The position numbers and the translations under genes were made by a program. DNA of 64,000 nt. It comes from Flammeovirgaceae bacterium. Lineage in GTDB: Bacteria; Bacteroidota; Bacteroidia; Cytophagales; Cyclobacteriaceae. How positions within the stretch are numbered: the stretch's first letter is position 1; every line of letters starts with the position of its first letter. Positions 16,891 through 24,944 of the stretch are shown here, one piece after another. The stretch lies in NCBI GenBank assembly GCA_015180985.1, contig CP054185.1:1226001-1290000 (forward strand), read 5' to 3'. A model generated the notes under the pieces. That model did no database searches, was not told where the DNA came from, and was given only the letters and a program-made list of their open reading frames with translations.

Positions 16891-17124
16891 CTACAACCCT
16901 CCCTGGGCTTTGGCTTCTTTTAATACGGCCGTAATGCCATGCTTATTGATGGTTTTAATGGCCTTGGTCGATACCTTCAGCGTTATCCAGCGGTTCTCTT
17001 CCGGCAGGAAGAAGCGCTTTTTCTGAAGGTTCGGGTAAAACCTGCGCTTGGTCTTGTTATTCGCGTGGGAAACGTTGTTTCCTACCCGCGGCCGTTTTCC
17101 GGTTATTTCGCAAACTCGTGCCAT
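16891..17124 (-). CDS. rpmB: 50S ribosomal protein L28
   Basis: A 77-residue protein with the L28 pattern [33 protein letters not shown] and a C-terminal [19 protein letters not shown]. It is first of the rpmB-rpmG-DUF4295 operon. The zinc ligand pairs of some L28 proteins are absent, as in the L33 encoded next to it. The stretch upstream (17125-17250) holds no further gene. Confidence 0.97.
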   Translation of the reverse strand: MARVCEITGKRPRVGNNVSHANNKTKRRFYPNLQKKRFFLPEENRWITLKVSTKAIKTINKHGITAVLKEAKAQGGL

Positions 17125-17250
17125 TGCCTTTGTGCTTTATTCTTAAAAAAGGACTGCAAATATCGGGAAAAGGGGTTCAAATCTCCAAGCCCTGTCCAAA
17201 ATTAGGTTTTGAGCCTGAAATCGCCCCTTAATTTCGCTTATAAAGGGTTT

Positions 17251-19452
17251 TCAGTGTATAATAACCCTGCGTGCGTACGATTTTCCCCTGATAATGAACC
17301 TGAAGATGTACAGGCCCGCCTTGAGCCCGCCTGTTTCAAATTGGTAAGATTGATAGGCATTGAGGTAAAGCGGAGTACCAACCTGCTGGCCTGTGGTGTT
17401 TATTACGTAAACCTGAGCGGGGCGATCGACCCGGATGTTAATAACCGGAGACAAATCGGTAATAACCGGATTGGGATAAATTTCAATTTGTGGCGCATCG
17501 GGTAAAGCTGAGGTTTCATCGTGCTTTAGAATGTGTATGCCGCCCGTTATGTTACCAACTACAATAGCGGGTTTGTCGGTGTTGAACAGGTTAACGGCTA
17601 CCGGCCAGGTTCGGCCGCCCAGGTTTTGTGCCTGGTATTGTTCACTCAACTCATTGTAAACAATGTTACGGATGGGCTCAGCCGTTGATGCCTCCTTAAA
17701 ATTACTTACGATGCCCAACTGGCCGGTCTGGTCACCGATAACCAGATCCATGTTGCCGTCATTATCTAGGTCGGCTGCTGAACAGGAGAGGTTTTGCCTG
17801 ATAACACTGGAGCCCAATCCGAGGAATGCAGGGTTGATTAATGTAAATGCGGGCGAAGCCAACGTACCGGTGTTTTCCCAATACTGCAGCGCACCGTTTG
17901 ATTTGCCAACAAGCAGATCGGGTTTGGAATCGTTGTTGACATAAACAACTGAAACGTTTTCGTTGGCAAAGATGGTGAAGTTAAGGGACTGGATGTTGGC
18001 AGCATCGATTTGTAAACCGATGTTGGCCGTGTTGGGGATGAAGTACAGGTTCGTACTGAAGCCGAACTGATTCGAGGCGGTGAATACCAGGTCGGGCCGG
18101 GTATCGCCATTCATATCGGCAAAAGTGGGCTTAATGTTGGTCAGGGTGAGGAACGAAATGCCCGCATAGTTTTCGGTAACCAGGTTAAACGCGGGTTCGT
18201 TTCGGGAGCCTGTGTTTTCATAAAAAGCGACTGCGGCACGGTCATCATGAGCATAGTTGCCGATGAACAGATCAAAATCGCCATCGCCATCGGCATCAAA
18301 AAAGGCAGGTACCGCGTTATCGCCAACATCAATCATGTTAGCCTGCAGGTAGTTTGGCGATTGAAAACTAAACTGTGGCAGTTGATTGGTACCGGTGTTT
18401 TTATAAAACCAGATACATTCCTTCAGGTTTGTAAACGTGGATTCGCGGTAGAAAATGTTGGGTGTAGCGAGCATGTCGGTTACGCCATCGCCATCTGCAT
18501 CTTCGAAGTAAACAGTTGGATAAGGAAAAGCCGCAATCGGATTGGAGACCGGAAAAGCCGTGGCTGCTGTTACCAGGGGGGCGGCATTGCTTCCTTCGTT
18601 TAGTAGTTGATAAATCCTGAAGCAATCGGATTCGGAAAAAAGCAGATCCTGGTCACCATCGTTATCCAGGTCGCGGGCCACGAGGCTTTTGCCTCCCGCA
18701 TGCTGTTGTCTTCCGCCTGAGGAGCATGACTCGTTGTTGAAAGCAAATTCTCCGCAACTGCATTCGGTAACTCCACCCCAGGTTTGCGTTATCCGTTCAA
18801 AGTCGAGTGAGTCGCAGGTGCCGTAACGTTCCATGCTGAAGTTTTTATGAAACTCGATGGTACCCGCACCCACAAATTTTACATTGAAAATATCCAGGTC
18901 GCCATCGCCATCGGCATCGCTGATGGCCGGAAGGTCATCAAAATTAAGTTGCAGGTTTACTTTGTTGGTAAAGCCTTTGGTTAGTAACACGGTGCTTTTG
19001 GTGCCAAAGCCGGTATCGAATAAAAAATGTTCCCAGGCAGGGGGTTGTCCGGGGGCTGAACTATTTTTGTAAACCTTAATGCCCAGTACATCGCCAGTGA
19101 ACAAATCTTTTTTACCATCGCAGTTAAAATCGCGCAACAGCACCCAATTGGTAATATCCTCTGGGAAATGTACTTCGTATTGAGGGGCGTAAACATACCG
19201 GTTACCAGTTTTTAAAAAGGTCATGATGCGGCCAGCCATCCGGTCGAAAATGGCAAGATCATCAACACCATCCATGTTCAGGTCAATGGTATTGAACTGG
19301 CCGGCATTAAAGCCCCCGGCCCACGCCAGCCTGAGTGTATCGCTGTTAATCAGTACCGGGATGCTGCTGTCCAGCCGATAGGTAAACTGGGCAAGCAAAC
19401 TTGCCGGAAGCAGGTAAATAAGAAAAGCCGGCACTAACAAACTTTTTTTCAT
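17251..19452 (-). CDS. Secreted FG-GAP/VCBS repeat protein with T9SS type A sorting domain
   Basis: A 733-residue exported protein (signal ending ASLLAQ). At least six acidic Ca-binding repeats occur, for example DADGDGDLD, DLDNDGDQD, DADGDGVTD, DADGDGDFD, DMNGDTRPD and DLDNDGNMD, each within FG-GAP/VCBS blades; together they should form a beta-propeller like integrin alpha chains. The C-terminal 80 residues (IEIYPNPVITDLS ... GLKAGLYIFRFIIRGKSYARRVIIH) are a type A sorting signal, so the protein is exported by the type IX system and anchored or released at the surface. A cysteine-rich insert (ECSCGEFAFNNESCSSGG) interrupts one blade. Likely an adhesin-type surface protein. Confidence 0.92.
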   Translation of the reverse strand: MKKSLLVPAFLIYLLPASLLAQFTYRLDSSIPVLINSDTLRLAWAGGFNAGQFNTIDLNMDGVDDLAIFDRMAGRIMTFLKTGNRYVYAPQYEVHFPEDITNWVLLRDFNCDGKKDLFTGDVLGIKVYKNSSAPGQPPAWEHFLFDTGFGTKSTVLLTKGFTNKVNLQLNFDDLPAISDADGDGDLDIFNVKFVGAGTIEFHKNFSMERYGTCDSLDFERITQTWGGVTECSCGEFAFNNESCSSGGRQQHAGGKSLVARDLDNDGDQDLLFSESDCFRIYQLLNEGSNAAPLVTAATAFPVSNPIAAFPYPTVYFEDADGDGVTDMLATPNIFYRESTFTNLKECIWFYKNTGTNQLPQFSFQSPNYLQANMIDVGDNAVPAFFDADGDGDFDLFIGNYAHDDRAAVAFYENTGSRNEPAFNLVTENYAGISFLTLTNIKPTFADMNGDTRPDLVFTASNQFGFSTNLYFIPNTANIGLQIDAANIQSLNFTIFANENVSVVYVNNDSKPDLLVGKSNGALQYWENTGTLASPAFTLINPAFLGLGSSVIRQNLSCSAADLDNDGNMDLVIGDQTGQLGIVSNFKEASTAEPIRNIVYNELSEQYQAQNLGGRTWPVAVNLFNTDKPAIVVGNITGGIHILKHDETSALPDAPQIEIYPNPVITDLSPVINIRVDRPAQVYVINTTGQQVGTPLYLNAYQSYQFETGGLKAGLYIFRFIIRGKSYARRVIIH

Positions 19453-19481
19453 GCAGCACTAACACAGGCCCAATGGGTACT

Positions 19482-19504
19482 GTTATCTTGGCAGGTAAGA
19501 TAAC
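19482..19504 (+). promoter_or_regulatory. Perfect inverted repeat directly before murF
   Basis: GTTATCTT (19482-19489) and AAGATAAC (19497-19504) form a perfect 8-bp inverted repeat around the loop GGCAGGT, ending one base before the murF ATG at 19506. It also sits in the divergent promoter region with the FG-GAP gene. It may be an operator or a leader hairpin occluding ribosome entry. Confidence 0.45.
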
Positions 19505-19505
19505 G

Positions 19506-20789
19506 ATGGACATTCAGAAATTATATGAAATCTACCGGAAGAGCGGAAAAGTTTCTACTGATACACGGAAGATCGAACCCGGCTCTGTTTTTTTTGCCCT
19601 GAAAGGAGAAAAATTTGACGGCAATCAGTTTGCCGGAGAGGCATTGGCCAAAGGCGCTGCATATGCGGTAATTGATGATCCGCTGTATAATAAAGGAGAG
19701 CATTTTGTTGTAGTGGATGATGTTCTTACCGCGCTTCAGCAGTTGGCCCGCCACCACCGCCAGCAGCTTACCATTCCGGTAATCGGGCTGACCGGCTCTA
19801 ACGGAAAAACTACATCGAAGGAATTACTTTATGCCGTGCTCGCCAAAAAATTTAAGACGTTTGCTACAAAGGGAAACCTGAACAACCATATTGGTGTGCC
19901 ACTTTCCATTCTTTCGATTGACAGAACAATTGAAATTGCCGTGATTGAAATGGGTGCCAATCATGTTGGCGAGATTGCAGCCCTGAGCGCCATCGCCAAC
20001 CCAACGCATGGGTTTATTACCAACATCGGCAAGGCACACATCGGCACGTTTGGTGGGTTTGATAACATCATTCGAGGAAAATCGGAATTGTACATGCACC
20101 TAATTAATAATCAAGGTACGGTGTTCATCAATTCGCAAAATCCGATTTTGTTTAACATGGCCAAGCGGTTTAAGAACCCGGTGCTCTACCCGGCCAAAGG
20201 CGATTACTATCATTGCGAGATGATAAGCGCAAATCCATATATTAAAATCCGCACCGAAAGCGGACGGGAGGTACAGACAAAATTACTGGGTACCTACAAT
20301 TTTGAAAACATTGCCACCGCGTTATGTATCGGTAAGTATTTTGGTGTGGATGAAAACCTGGCAAACCAGGCTGTGGCAGACTATGAGCCGGCCAACATGC
20401 GCTCGCAGGTAATTAAAAAAGGCACCAATACTATTATTCTGGATGCCTACAACGCCAACCCCAGTTCGATGGAAGCGGCCATCCGAAGCCTTGCAGATAT
20501 GAAGGCTGAAAAAAAGGTCCTCATCCTGGGCGATATGTTTGAGTTGGAAGAAGAAGCCGAACAGGAGCACCGGAACATCGGTAAACTGGTTCGCGACCTG
20601 GGCTTTACTAGTGTTTTATTGTGTGGTGATTTGATGCGCTACGCACTGGATGAATTTCCGCGCGCCAGATATTTTTCTGAAAAAGAAGACTTATTGAGTT
20701 CTCTGAAGCAAAACCCAATCAGCGAATCGACCGTACTGGTAAAAGCTTCGCGGGGGATAGGACTGGAGGCGGTAATGGATGTGATTTAG
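19506..20789 (+). CDS. murF: UDP-N-acetylmuramoyl-tripeptide--D-alanyl-D-alanine ligase MurF
   Basis: MurF adds D-Ala-D-Ala to UDP-MurNAc-tripeptide with ATP, the last cytoplasmic step of the peptidoglycan precursor. The 427 residues contain the N-terminal uridine-binding part (VSTDTRKIEPGSVFFALKGEKFDGNQF), the ATP P-loop GLTGSNGKTTSKELL near residue 97, EMGANHVGEI, and the C-terminal DAYNANPSSMEAAI motif that is diagnostic for MurF. I start at ATG 19506 (MDIQKLYEIY); the open frame extends 11 residues upstream through the inverted repeat without family support. The gene lies outside a dcw cluster, which is common in Bacteroidota. Confidence 0.95.
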   Translation: MDIQKLYEIYRKSGKVSTDTRKIEPGSVFFALKGEKFDGNQFAGEALAKGAAYAVIDDPLYNKGEHFVVVDDVLTALQQLARHHRQQLTIPVIGLTGSNGKTTSKELLYAVLAKKFKTFATKGNLNNHIGVPLSILSIDRTIEIAVIEMGANHVGEIAALSAIANPTHGFITNIGKAHIGTFGGFDNIIRGKSELYMHLINNQGTVFINSQNPILFNMAKRFKNPVLYPAKGDYYHCEMISANPYIKIRTESGREVQTKLLGTYNFENIATALCIGKYFGVDENLANQAVADYEPANMRSQVIKKGTNTIILDAYNANPSSMEAAIRSLADMKAEKKVLILGDMFELEEEAEQEHRNIGKLVRDLGFTSVLLCGDLMRYALDEFPRARYFSEKEDLLSSLKQNPISESTVLVKASRGIGLEAVMDVI

Positions 20790-20806
20790 CGGAGCAAGCT
20801 ATCGAA

Positions 20807-21460
20807 ATGGAAAAAATTTTACTATTCCTGAAAGGCGTTGCAAAAAACAACAACCGTGAGTGGTTCGAGAAAAATAAACTGCGCTACCAAGAAGCCAAAA
20901 TAACATTTGAGGAATTTCTGGAGGTACTGTATAAAGAGCTATTGAAATTTGATGAAAGCCTGGCCGGACTGAATCCGCGCAAACAGGCTTTCCGCATTTA
21001 CCGCGATGTGCGCTTCAGCAAAGACAAACGCCCTTACAAGGTAAACATGGGTGCGGCCTTCTCAGCCCATGGAAAAATGGAGCAGGAACCCGGCTATTAT
21101 ATTCATATTGAACCGGGTAAAAGTTTTGTGGCGGGCGGACTATATATGCCTAATGCGGAGAATTTGGCAAAGGTTCGTCAGGAAATTGACTACAATGCAG
21201 AAGTGTTTCTGAAAATACTCACGGATAAAAAATTTAAAAAATACTTTTCCGGTCTGGATGATTTCGATCGGGTAAAAACGGCCCCGAAGGGGTATGCAAA
21301 AGATCATCCCCACATTGCACTGCTGAAGAATAAAAGTTTTGTGGTTTCCCATCCCTTCAGCGATGCGCAGGTGAAGGATAAACTGTTTATGAAAAATGTT
21401 GCCGGGGTATGCAAAGCAGTTAAACCCCTGAATGATTTTTTGAAAGAGGCCTTGCAATAA
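20807..21460 (+). CDS. DUF2461 domain protein
   Basis: A 217-residue cytosolic protein starting 17 bases after murF and probably co-transcribed. The pattern FLKGVAKNNNREWFEKNKLRY at the N-terminus, then FRIYRDVRFSKDKRPYKVNMGAAF, GYYIHIEPGKSFVAGGLYMP and LLKNKSFVVSHPF identifies DUF2461 (TIGR02453 type). No experimental function is established for the family and no catalytic motif can be named. It is followed by a symmetrical terminator. Confidence 0.92.
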   Translation: MEKILLFLKGVAKNNNREWFEKNKLRYQEAKITFEEFLEVLYKELLKFDESLAGLNPRKQAFRIYRDVRFSKDKRPYKVNMGAAFSAHGKMEQEPGYYIHIEPGKSFVAGGLYMPNAENLAKVRQEIDYNAEVFLKILTDKKFKKYFSGLDDFDRVKTAPKGYAKDHPHIALLKNKSFVVSHPFSDAQVKDKLFMKNVAGVCKAVKPLNDFLKEALQ

Positions 21461-21466
21461 ATTAAA

Positions 21467-21489
21467 AAGCCCCGATGCCATCGGGGCTT
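21467..21489. terminator. Bidirectional rho-independent terminator
   Basis: AAGCCCCGAT (21467-21476) pairs perfectly with ATCGGGGCTT (21480-21489) around a 3-base loop. An A run precedes it on the plus strand, giving a T run for minus-strand transcripts. It lies between the convergent DUF2461 gene and the secreted-protein gene, so it probably serves both. Confidence 0.85.
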
Positions 21490-21508
21490 ACTGCTACAAG
21501 CTTAAGTA

Positions 21509-22423
21509 TTATTTTGTTGTATTCAGAAATTCTTTCAATGTGGCATCAAGGTATTCATTAGCTGCACGGTACACGCTTTCTTTGTACACCTTAGCATCGC
21601 ATGGCAGCGGTTGGGCCATCATCAGAAAGTTATCTGTAACGCTAAATATGGTTAGTGCACCGATATCGGTTCCCCAGTTATCCACCGAGGCTGTTTCAAC
21701 GGCTTTGTATTTTTTATCTTCAAATACTCCGGGTATATCCAGATTTTTTTTCAAGTGATAGTTGCTAATGGCCTGTACACCCAGGCTTTCCATAAAAGCA
21801 TAGGTAACTACTGTTTGTGGAAATTCCCCAAAGGCCTGCGTGGTTGGCAGGGGATCTTTTTCCACCCGCAGGTACGGTCTAAGCACAACCTTCACCAATC
21901 CTCCTGCTGCATCCGACAACATTTTACTTCCGCCCGATTGGGCATCTTCAACAAACGGAATCAGGACATTCACCTTTACAACAGTTGCCTTAATGTCTTT
22001 TGAAATTTTAAGAGAGTTGTCTGTAAAAGTGCTTTTTTCTTTTCCGGAATCTTTTGTTTTTTTAACGAAATACTCAAATCCGGTAGGCACTGAAGTGATA
22101 AAGCCCGGATACTGTGCTTCACTTAATGTTCCGCCTCGTTTGCGTTCCCACCCTGCAAATTCCTTGATGGACTGGGCTTCATCTGCCGAGACGATGGTGT
22201 AACCGGCTTGCTGTAATTTTTCAATGTATTGTTGGTAGAGTTTATCGGTTATCTCCAGCAAGTCGGTGCTTTCAATACCCTTTGCAGCCAGGGTTAAACT
22301 GGCTTTGGTGGCACCGCGGTAGCCACCCCCCAAGGTTCCGGAATCCTTTAACTCAATGGCTTGTTGTGCAAGGGTTACACCCATGAGCATGGCCACAAAA
22401 AATGTAAGTGTACTTTTTTTCAT
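21509..22423 (-). CDS. Exported protein of unknown function
   Basis: A 304-residue protein with a signal peptide (KKSTLTFFVAMLMGVTLAQQ). I do not recognise a named domain. Visible features: LAAKGIESTDLLEITDKLYQQYIEKLQQAGYTIVSADEA, suggesting a helical region; VVKVNVLIPFVEDAQSGGSKMLSDAAGGLVKVVLRPYLRV; and LTIFSVTDNFLMMAQPLPCDAKVYKESVYRAANEYLDATLKEFL at the end. The middle resembles periplasmic or outer-membrane-associated beta proteins. The ATG at 22423 gives the signal peptide; the frame extends 40 residues upstream without support. It lies 91 bases downstream of the LuxR-type regulator gene on the same strand and could be part of its output. Confidence 0.75.
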   Translation of the reverse strand: MKKSTLTFFVAMLMGVTLAQQAIELKDSGTLGGGYRGATKASLTLAAKGIESTDLLEITDKLYQQYIEKLQQAGYTIVSADEAQSIKEFAGWERKRGGTLSEAQYPGFITSVPTGFEYFVKKTKDSGKEKSTFTDNSLKISKDIKATVVKVNVLIPFVEDAQSGGSKMLSDAAGGLVKVVLRPYLRVEKDPLPTTQAFGEFPQTVVTYAFMESLGVQAISNYHLKKNLDIPGVFEDKKYKAVETASVDNWGTDIGALTIFSVTDNFLMMAQPLPCDAKVYKESVYRAANEYLDATLKEFLNTTK

Positions 22424-22514
22424 ACTAGTTGAAATTATGGCTGAAAAGTATTCCCAGATTCTATTGTGTTGTATACCGTAAAGCCGCCATTTAAATACCG
22501 TGGCAGTACGGTAG

Positions 22515-23117
22515 CTAGTCGGCAAGCTTATGGGTATACGCAAACTTTATCAATCCCACTAACGTGTTGGTGTTTGCTTTTTTGTACAGGTTTTTGCGGT
22601 AAGTTTCTACGGTGCGCTCGCTCAACTTCAGAACAGAAGCAATTTGTTTATTGGAGTACTCTTTCAGTATCAATTTAAGAACTTCTTGTTCACGGCCCGA
22701 TAACCGTGGCGATTCTTCCGGTTTAAGAATTGTATTTGTTAATTCAGCGCTGATGTACCGATGCCCTCCCTTAATTTTTTCAATGGCCATTAGCAACTCT
22801 TGTTTACTTACATTTTTTAGCAAGTAACCATGAAAACCGGTTTTGATGGCCTTGCGGACTAAGGAGCCTTCATCGTGCATGCTGAGTAGTACGGCCTTCA
22901 GTAGAGGGCGCCATTTGCGACATTGCTCAAATAGTTCAATGCCGTTTATGCCGGGCATTTCGTAGTCGGTCAGCAATAGGTCGATTTCGTTTGCCTGAAT
23001 AAACTTCAGTGCTTGTTGAGCATCGGCAAATATGGCAACTACTTCATACGAGTCGTCCAGTAGCTGGCTTAAGCCCTCTATAAAAATACGGTGGTCATCA
23101 ACTAAAATTACTTTCAT
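22515..23117 (-). CDS. NarL/FixJ (LuxR-type) response regulator
   Basis: A 200-residue DNA-binding response regulator. The receiver domain carries the acidic pair in VDDHR, phospho-acceptor Asp51 in LLLTDYEMPG and Lys near GYLLKNVSKQEL; the C-terminal LuxR helix-turn-helix reads LSGREQEVLKLILKEYSNKQIASVLKLSERTVETYRKNLYKKANT. Its start lies 20 bases inside the end of the upstream TPR histidine kinase gene, so kinase and regulator form an operonic pair, presumably the cognate partner. Target genes are unknown. Confidence 0.94.
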   Translation of the reverse strand: MKVILVDDHRIFIEGLSQLLDDSYEVVAIFADAQQALKFIQANEIDLLLTDYEMPGINGIELFEQCRKWRPLLKAVLLSMHDEGSLVRKAIKTGFHGYLLKNVSKQELLMAIEKIKGGHRYISAELTNTILKPEESPRLSGREQEVLKLILKEYSNKQIASVLKLSERTVETYRKNLYKKANTNTLVGLIKFAYTHKLAD

Positions 23118-24927
23118 AGTGATTAGTTGATACGGTATTCGGATAAGATAGCGGTATTTCGGCTATAAGGCTGCTGCCCTGCGAGCCGGGTTGTGAATCA
23201 ATAAACACGGTTCCGTTAAGTAGCTGGATGCGTGACTGGATGTTGGGCCAGCCGAACCCCTTTCCCCGATGGAGTACATCGGGGTTAAACCCTGGGCCGT
23301 CATCTTCGATGACAAGCGATAGCTGTGAGGTATGACGCACCAGTTCTATACTAATATGTGAGCATGATCCGTGTTTTATAATATTGTTTACCCATTCCTG
23401 GCATACTCGATACAACGAAATTTCTGTTTGTTCACTGAGTCGTTCATTCATTGATGTAGCGGTCACCTGTATTGATAGGTTTGCCGTTTGGCTAACACGT
23501 ACTGCCATTTCTTTCAGGGCCTCGGTAAGCCCGTGGTTTACCAGTGTGCGCGGTTGTAAGTTAAAGGCAATGTTGCGTATTTCCTGGTGCATTTGGTCGA
23601 GTTGTTCAGCTACGTTGAGCATCGGTTGGCTTGTTGATTGATTGATGATTAAGCGCGCAGACGAAATGAACTGGCCGAGGCCATCGTGCAGATCTTTGGC
23701 GAACCGGGAGCGTTCTTTTTCTTCTGAAGCAATTACTGAACTGGTAAGTAGTTTTTGAAATTCCTGCTCGCGCAAGGTTGCTTCCTGCTGTTTTTTTATT
23801 TTAATCTGTTTGCGCCAGAAGTAGCCAATAACAATAAGCAGTGCCAGTATGCTGGTGAGAAGAAATATAAGCCATTGGTTTTGCCTTAGTTTTTCGGCTT
23901 GTTGGGCTAATAGCTGTTCTTTCCTCTCAGTTTCATATCGTATTTGCAGTTCCTGTATATCTTTCGCTTTCTGCAGGGTAAACAAACTGTCTTTTATAAC
24001 GTGTGCTTCTTGCTGATAACGCAGCGCATTTTTATAATCGCCTGCTAGTTTGTAAATGTTAGCTAAGAATTCAAGCATTTGTTTTACCATATCGGGCATG
24101 GCAAGCGTTTGAGCCTGTTCTAAACCTTGTTCGGCCTGGTAAATTGCCTGACGGTAATCTTTAATTGTTAGGTATACCTGTGCTTTTGTGAGATAATTGT
24201 CAGCCAGGCCTTGCTGGTCGTTTATAAGCGAGCGGATACGAGTTGACTGGTCAATGTATTTCAACGCCTGCGGTATGTTGTTTTCGCTTACGGCAATTTC
24301 GGCCAGGTCCAGCAGTACATAGCCCAGGCCCACGCTGTCCTTTTGTTGTTTTCGAATGTTATAAACTTCCTGAAAATAAGGCTTTGCTTCCTTAATTCTG
24401 CCTCGTTTGGCGAGTATGGCTCCCCGGTGGCCGAGGTTGGTGCCCAGTTTTTCCGAATCATTAATTTGTCTGGCAATTTGTTCGGCTATATCGAGGCTAC
24501 GAAAGCAATTTTTCAGATCGTTTTGTTTATGATAAAATACGGCCAGTTCGTTATGGGTTGCAGCTATGCCAGCGGGATGATTCATTTCTTCAAACAAGCT
24601 TAACGCCTTGAAATATTTTTCCTGAACATGTTCGTAATCGCCTTTCAGGTACGTGATTACGCCCAGGTACAGGGCTGCAAAAGCTTCTTCTTCCTTCCAG
24701 TTATTTTTGCCGGCTTGTTCAGCGGCATAAGCAAGGAGTGATTCGGCCAGATTGATGTTTTGGCTGTAAAATTTGTAGTATTGGCGATTAATGTTTTGGA
24801 TTTGCTCTTTCAGCGGCAAGTTTTCCATTTCTTTCAACACACTGTCTTTTAGCGGCTGGGCAACACTGTGTATCAGGTTAAATGTCGTTACAAGGAGCAC
24901 TATTGGTAAAAAATACAGTTGATTCAT
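23098..24927 (-). CDS. TPR-repeat sensor histidine kinase (HisKA_3 type)
   Basis: A 609-residue membrane kinase. A signal sequence is followed by a periplasmic or extracytoplasmic array of tetratricopeptide repeats (about residues 40-330, e.g. AGIAATHNELAVFYHKQNDLKNCFRSLDIAEQIA), one transmembrane segment at about residues 347-369 (QWLIFLLTSILALLIVIGYFW), a short coiled coil, a HisKA_3 dimerisation region with DLHDGLGQF (phospho-His near residue 414) and a HATPase domain ending with GKGFGWPNIQSRIQLLNGTVFIDS. This NarX/DesK-type architecture with TPR sensors is common in Bacteroidota. The LuxR regulator overlaps its end, and an AsmA-like gene lies 17 bases upstream. Confidence 0.94.
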   Translation of the reverse strand: MNQLYFLPIVLLVTTFNLIHSVAQPLKDSVLKEMENLPLKEQIQNINRQYYKFYSQNINLAESLLAYAAEQAGKNNWKEEEAFAALYLGVITYLKGDYEHVQEKYFKALSLFEEMNHPAGIAATHNELAVFYHKQNDLKNCFRSLDIAEQIARQINDSEKLGTNLGHRGAILAKRGRIKEAKPYFQEVYNIRKQQKDSVGLGYVLLDLAEIAVSENNIPQALKYIDQSTRIRSLINDQQGLADNYLTKAQVYLTIKDYRQAIYQAEQGLEQAQTLAMPDMVKQMLEFLANIYKLAGDYKNALRYQQEAHVIKDSLFTLQKAKDIQELQIRYETERKEQLLAQQAEKLRQNQWLIFLLTSILALLIVIGYFWRKQIKIKKQQEATLREQEFQKLLTSSVIASEEKERSRFAKDLHDGLGQFISSARLIINQSTSQPMLNVAEQLDQMHQEIRNIAFNLQPRTLVNHGLTEALKEMAVRVSQTANLSIQVTATSMNERLSEQTEISLYRVCQEWVNNIIKHGSCSHISIELVRHTSQLSLVIEDDGPGFNPDVLHRGKGFGWPNIQSRIQLLNGTVFIDSQPGSQGSSLIAEIPLSYPNTVSTNHYESNFS

Positions 24928-24944
24928 TAGCGGGTACCTTGGGT

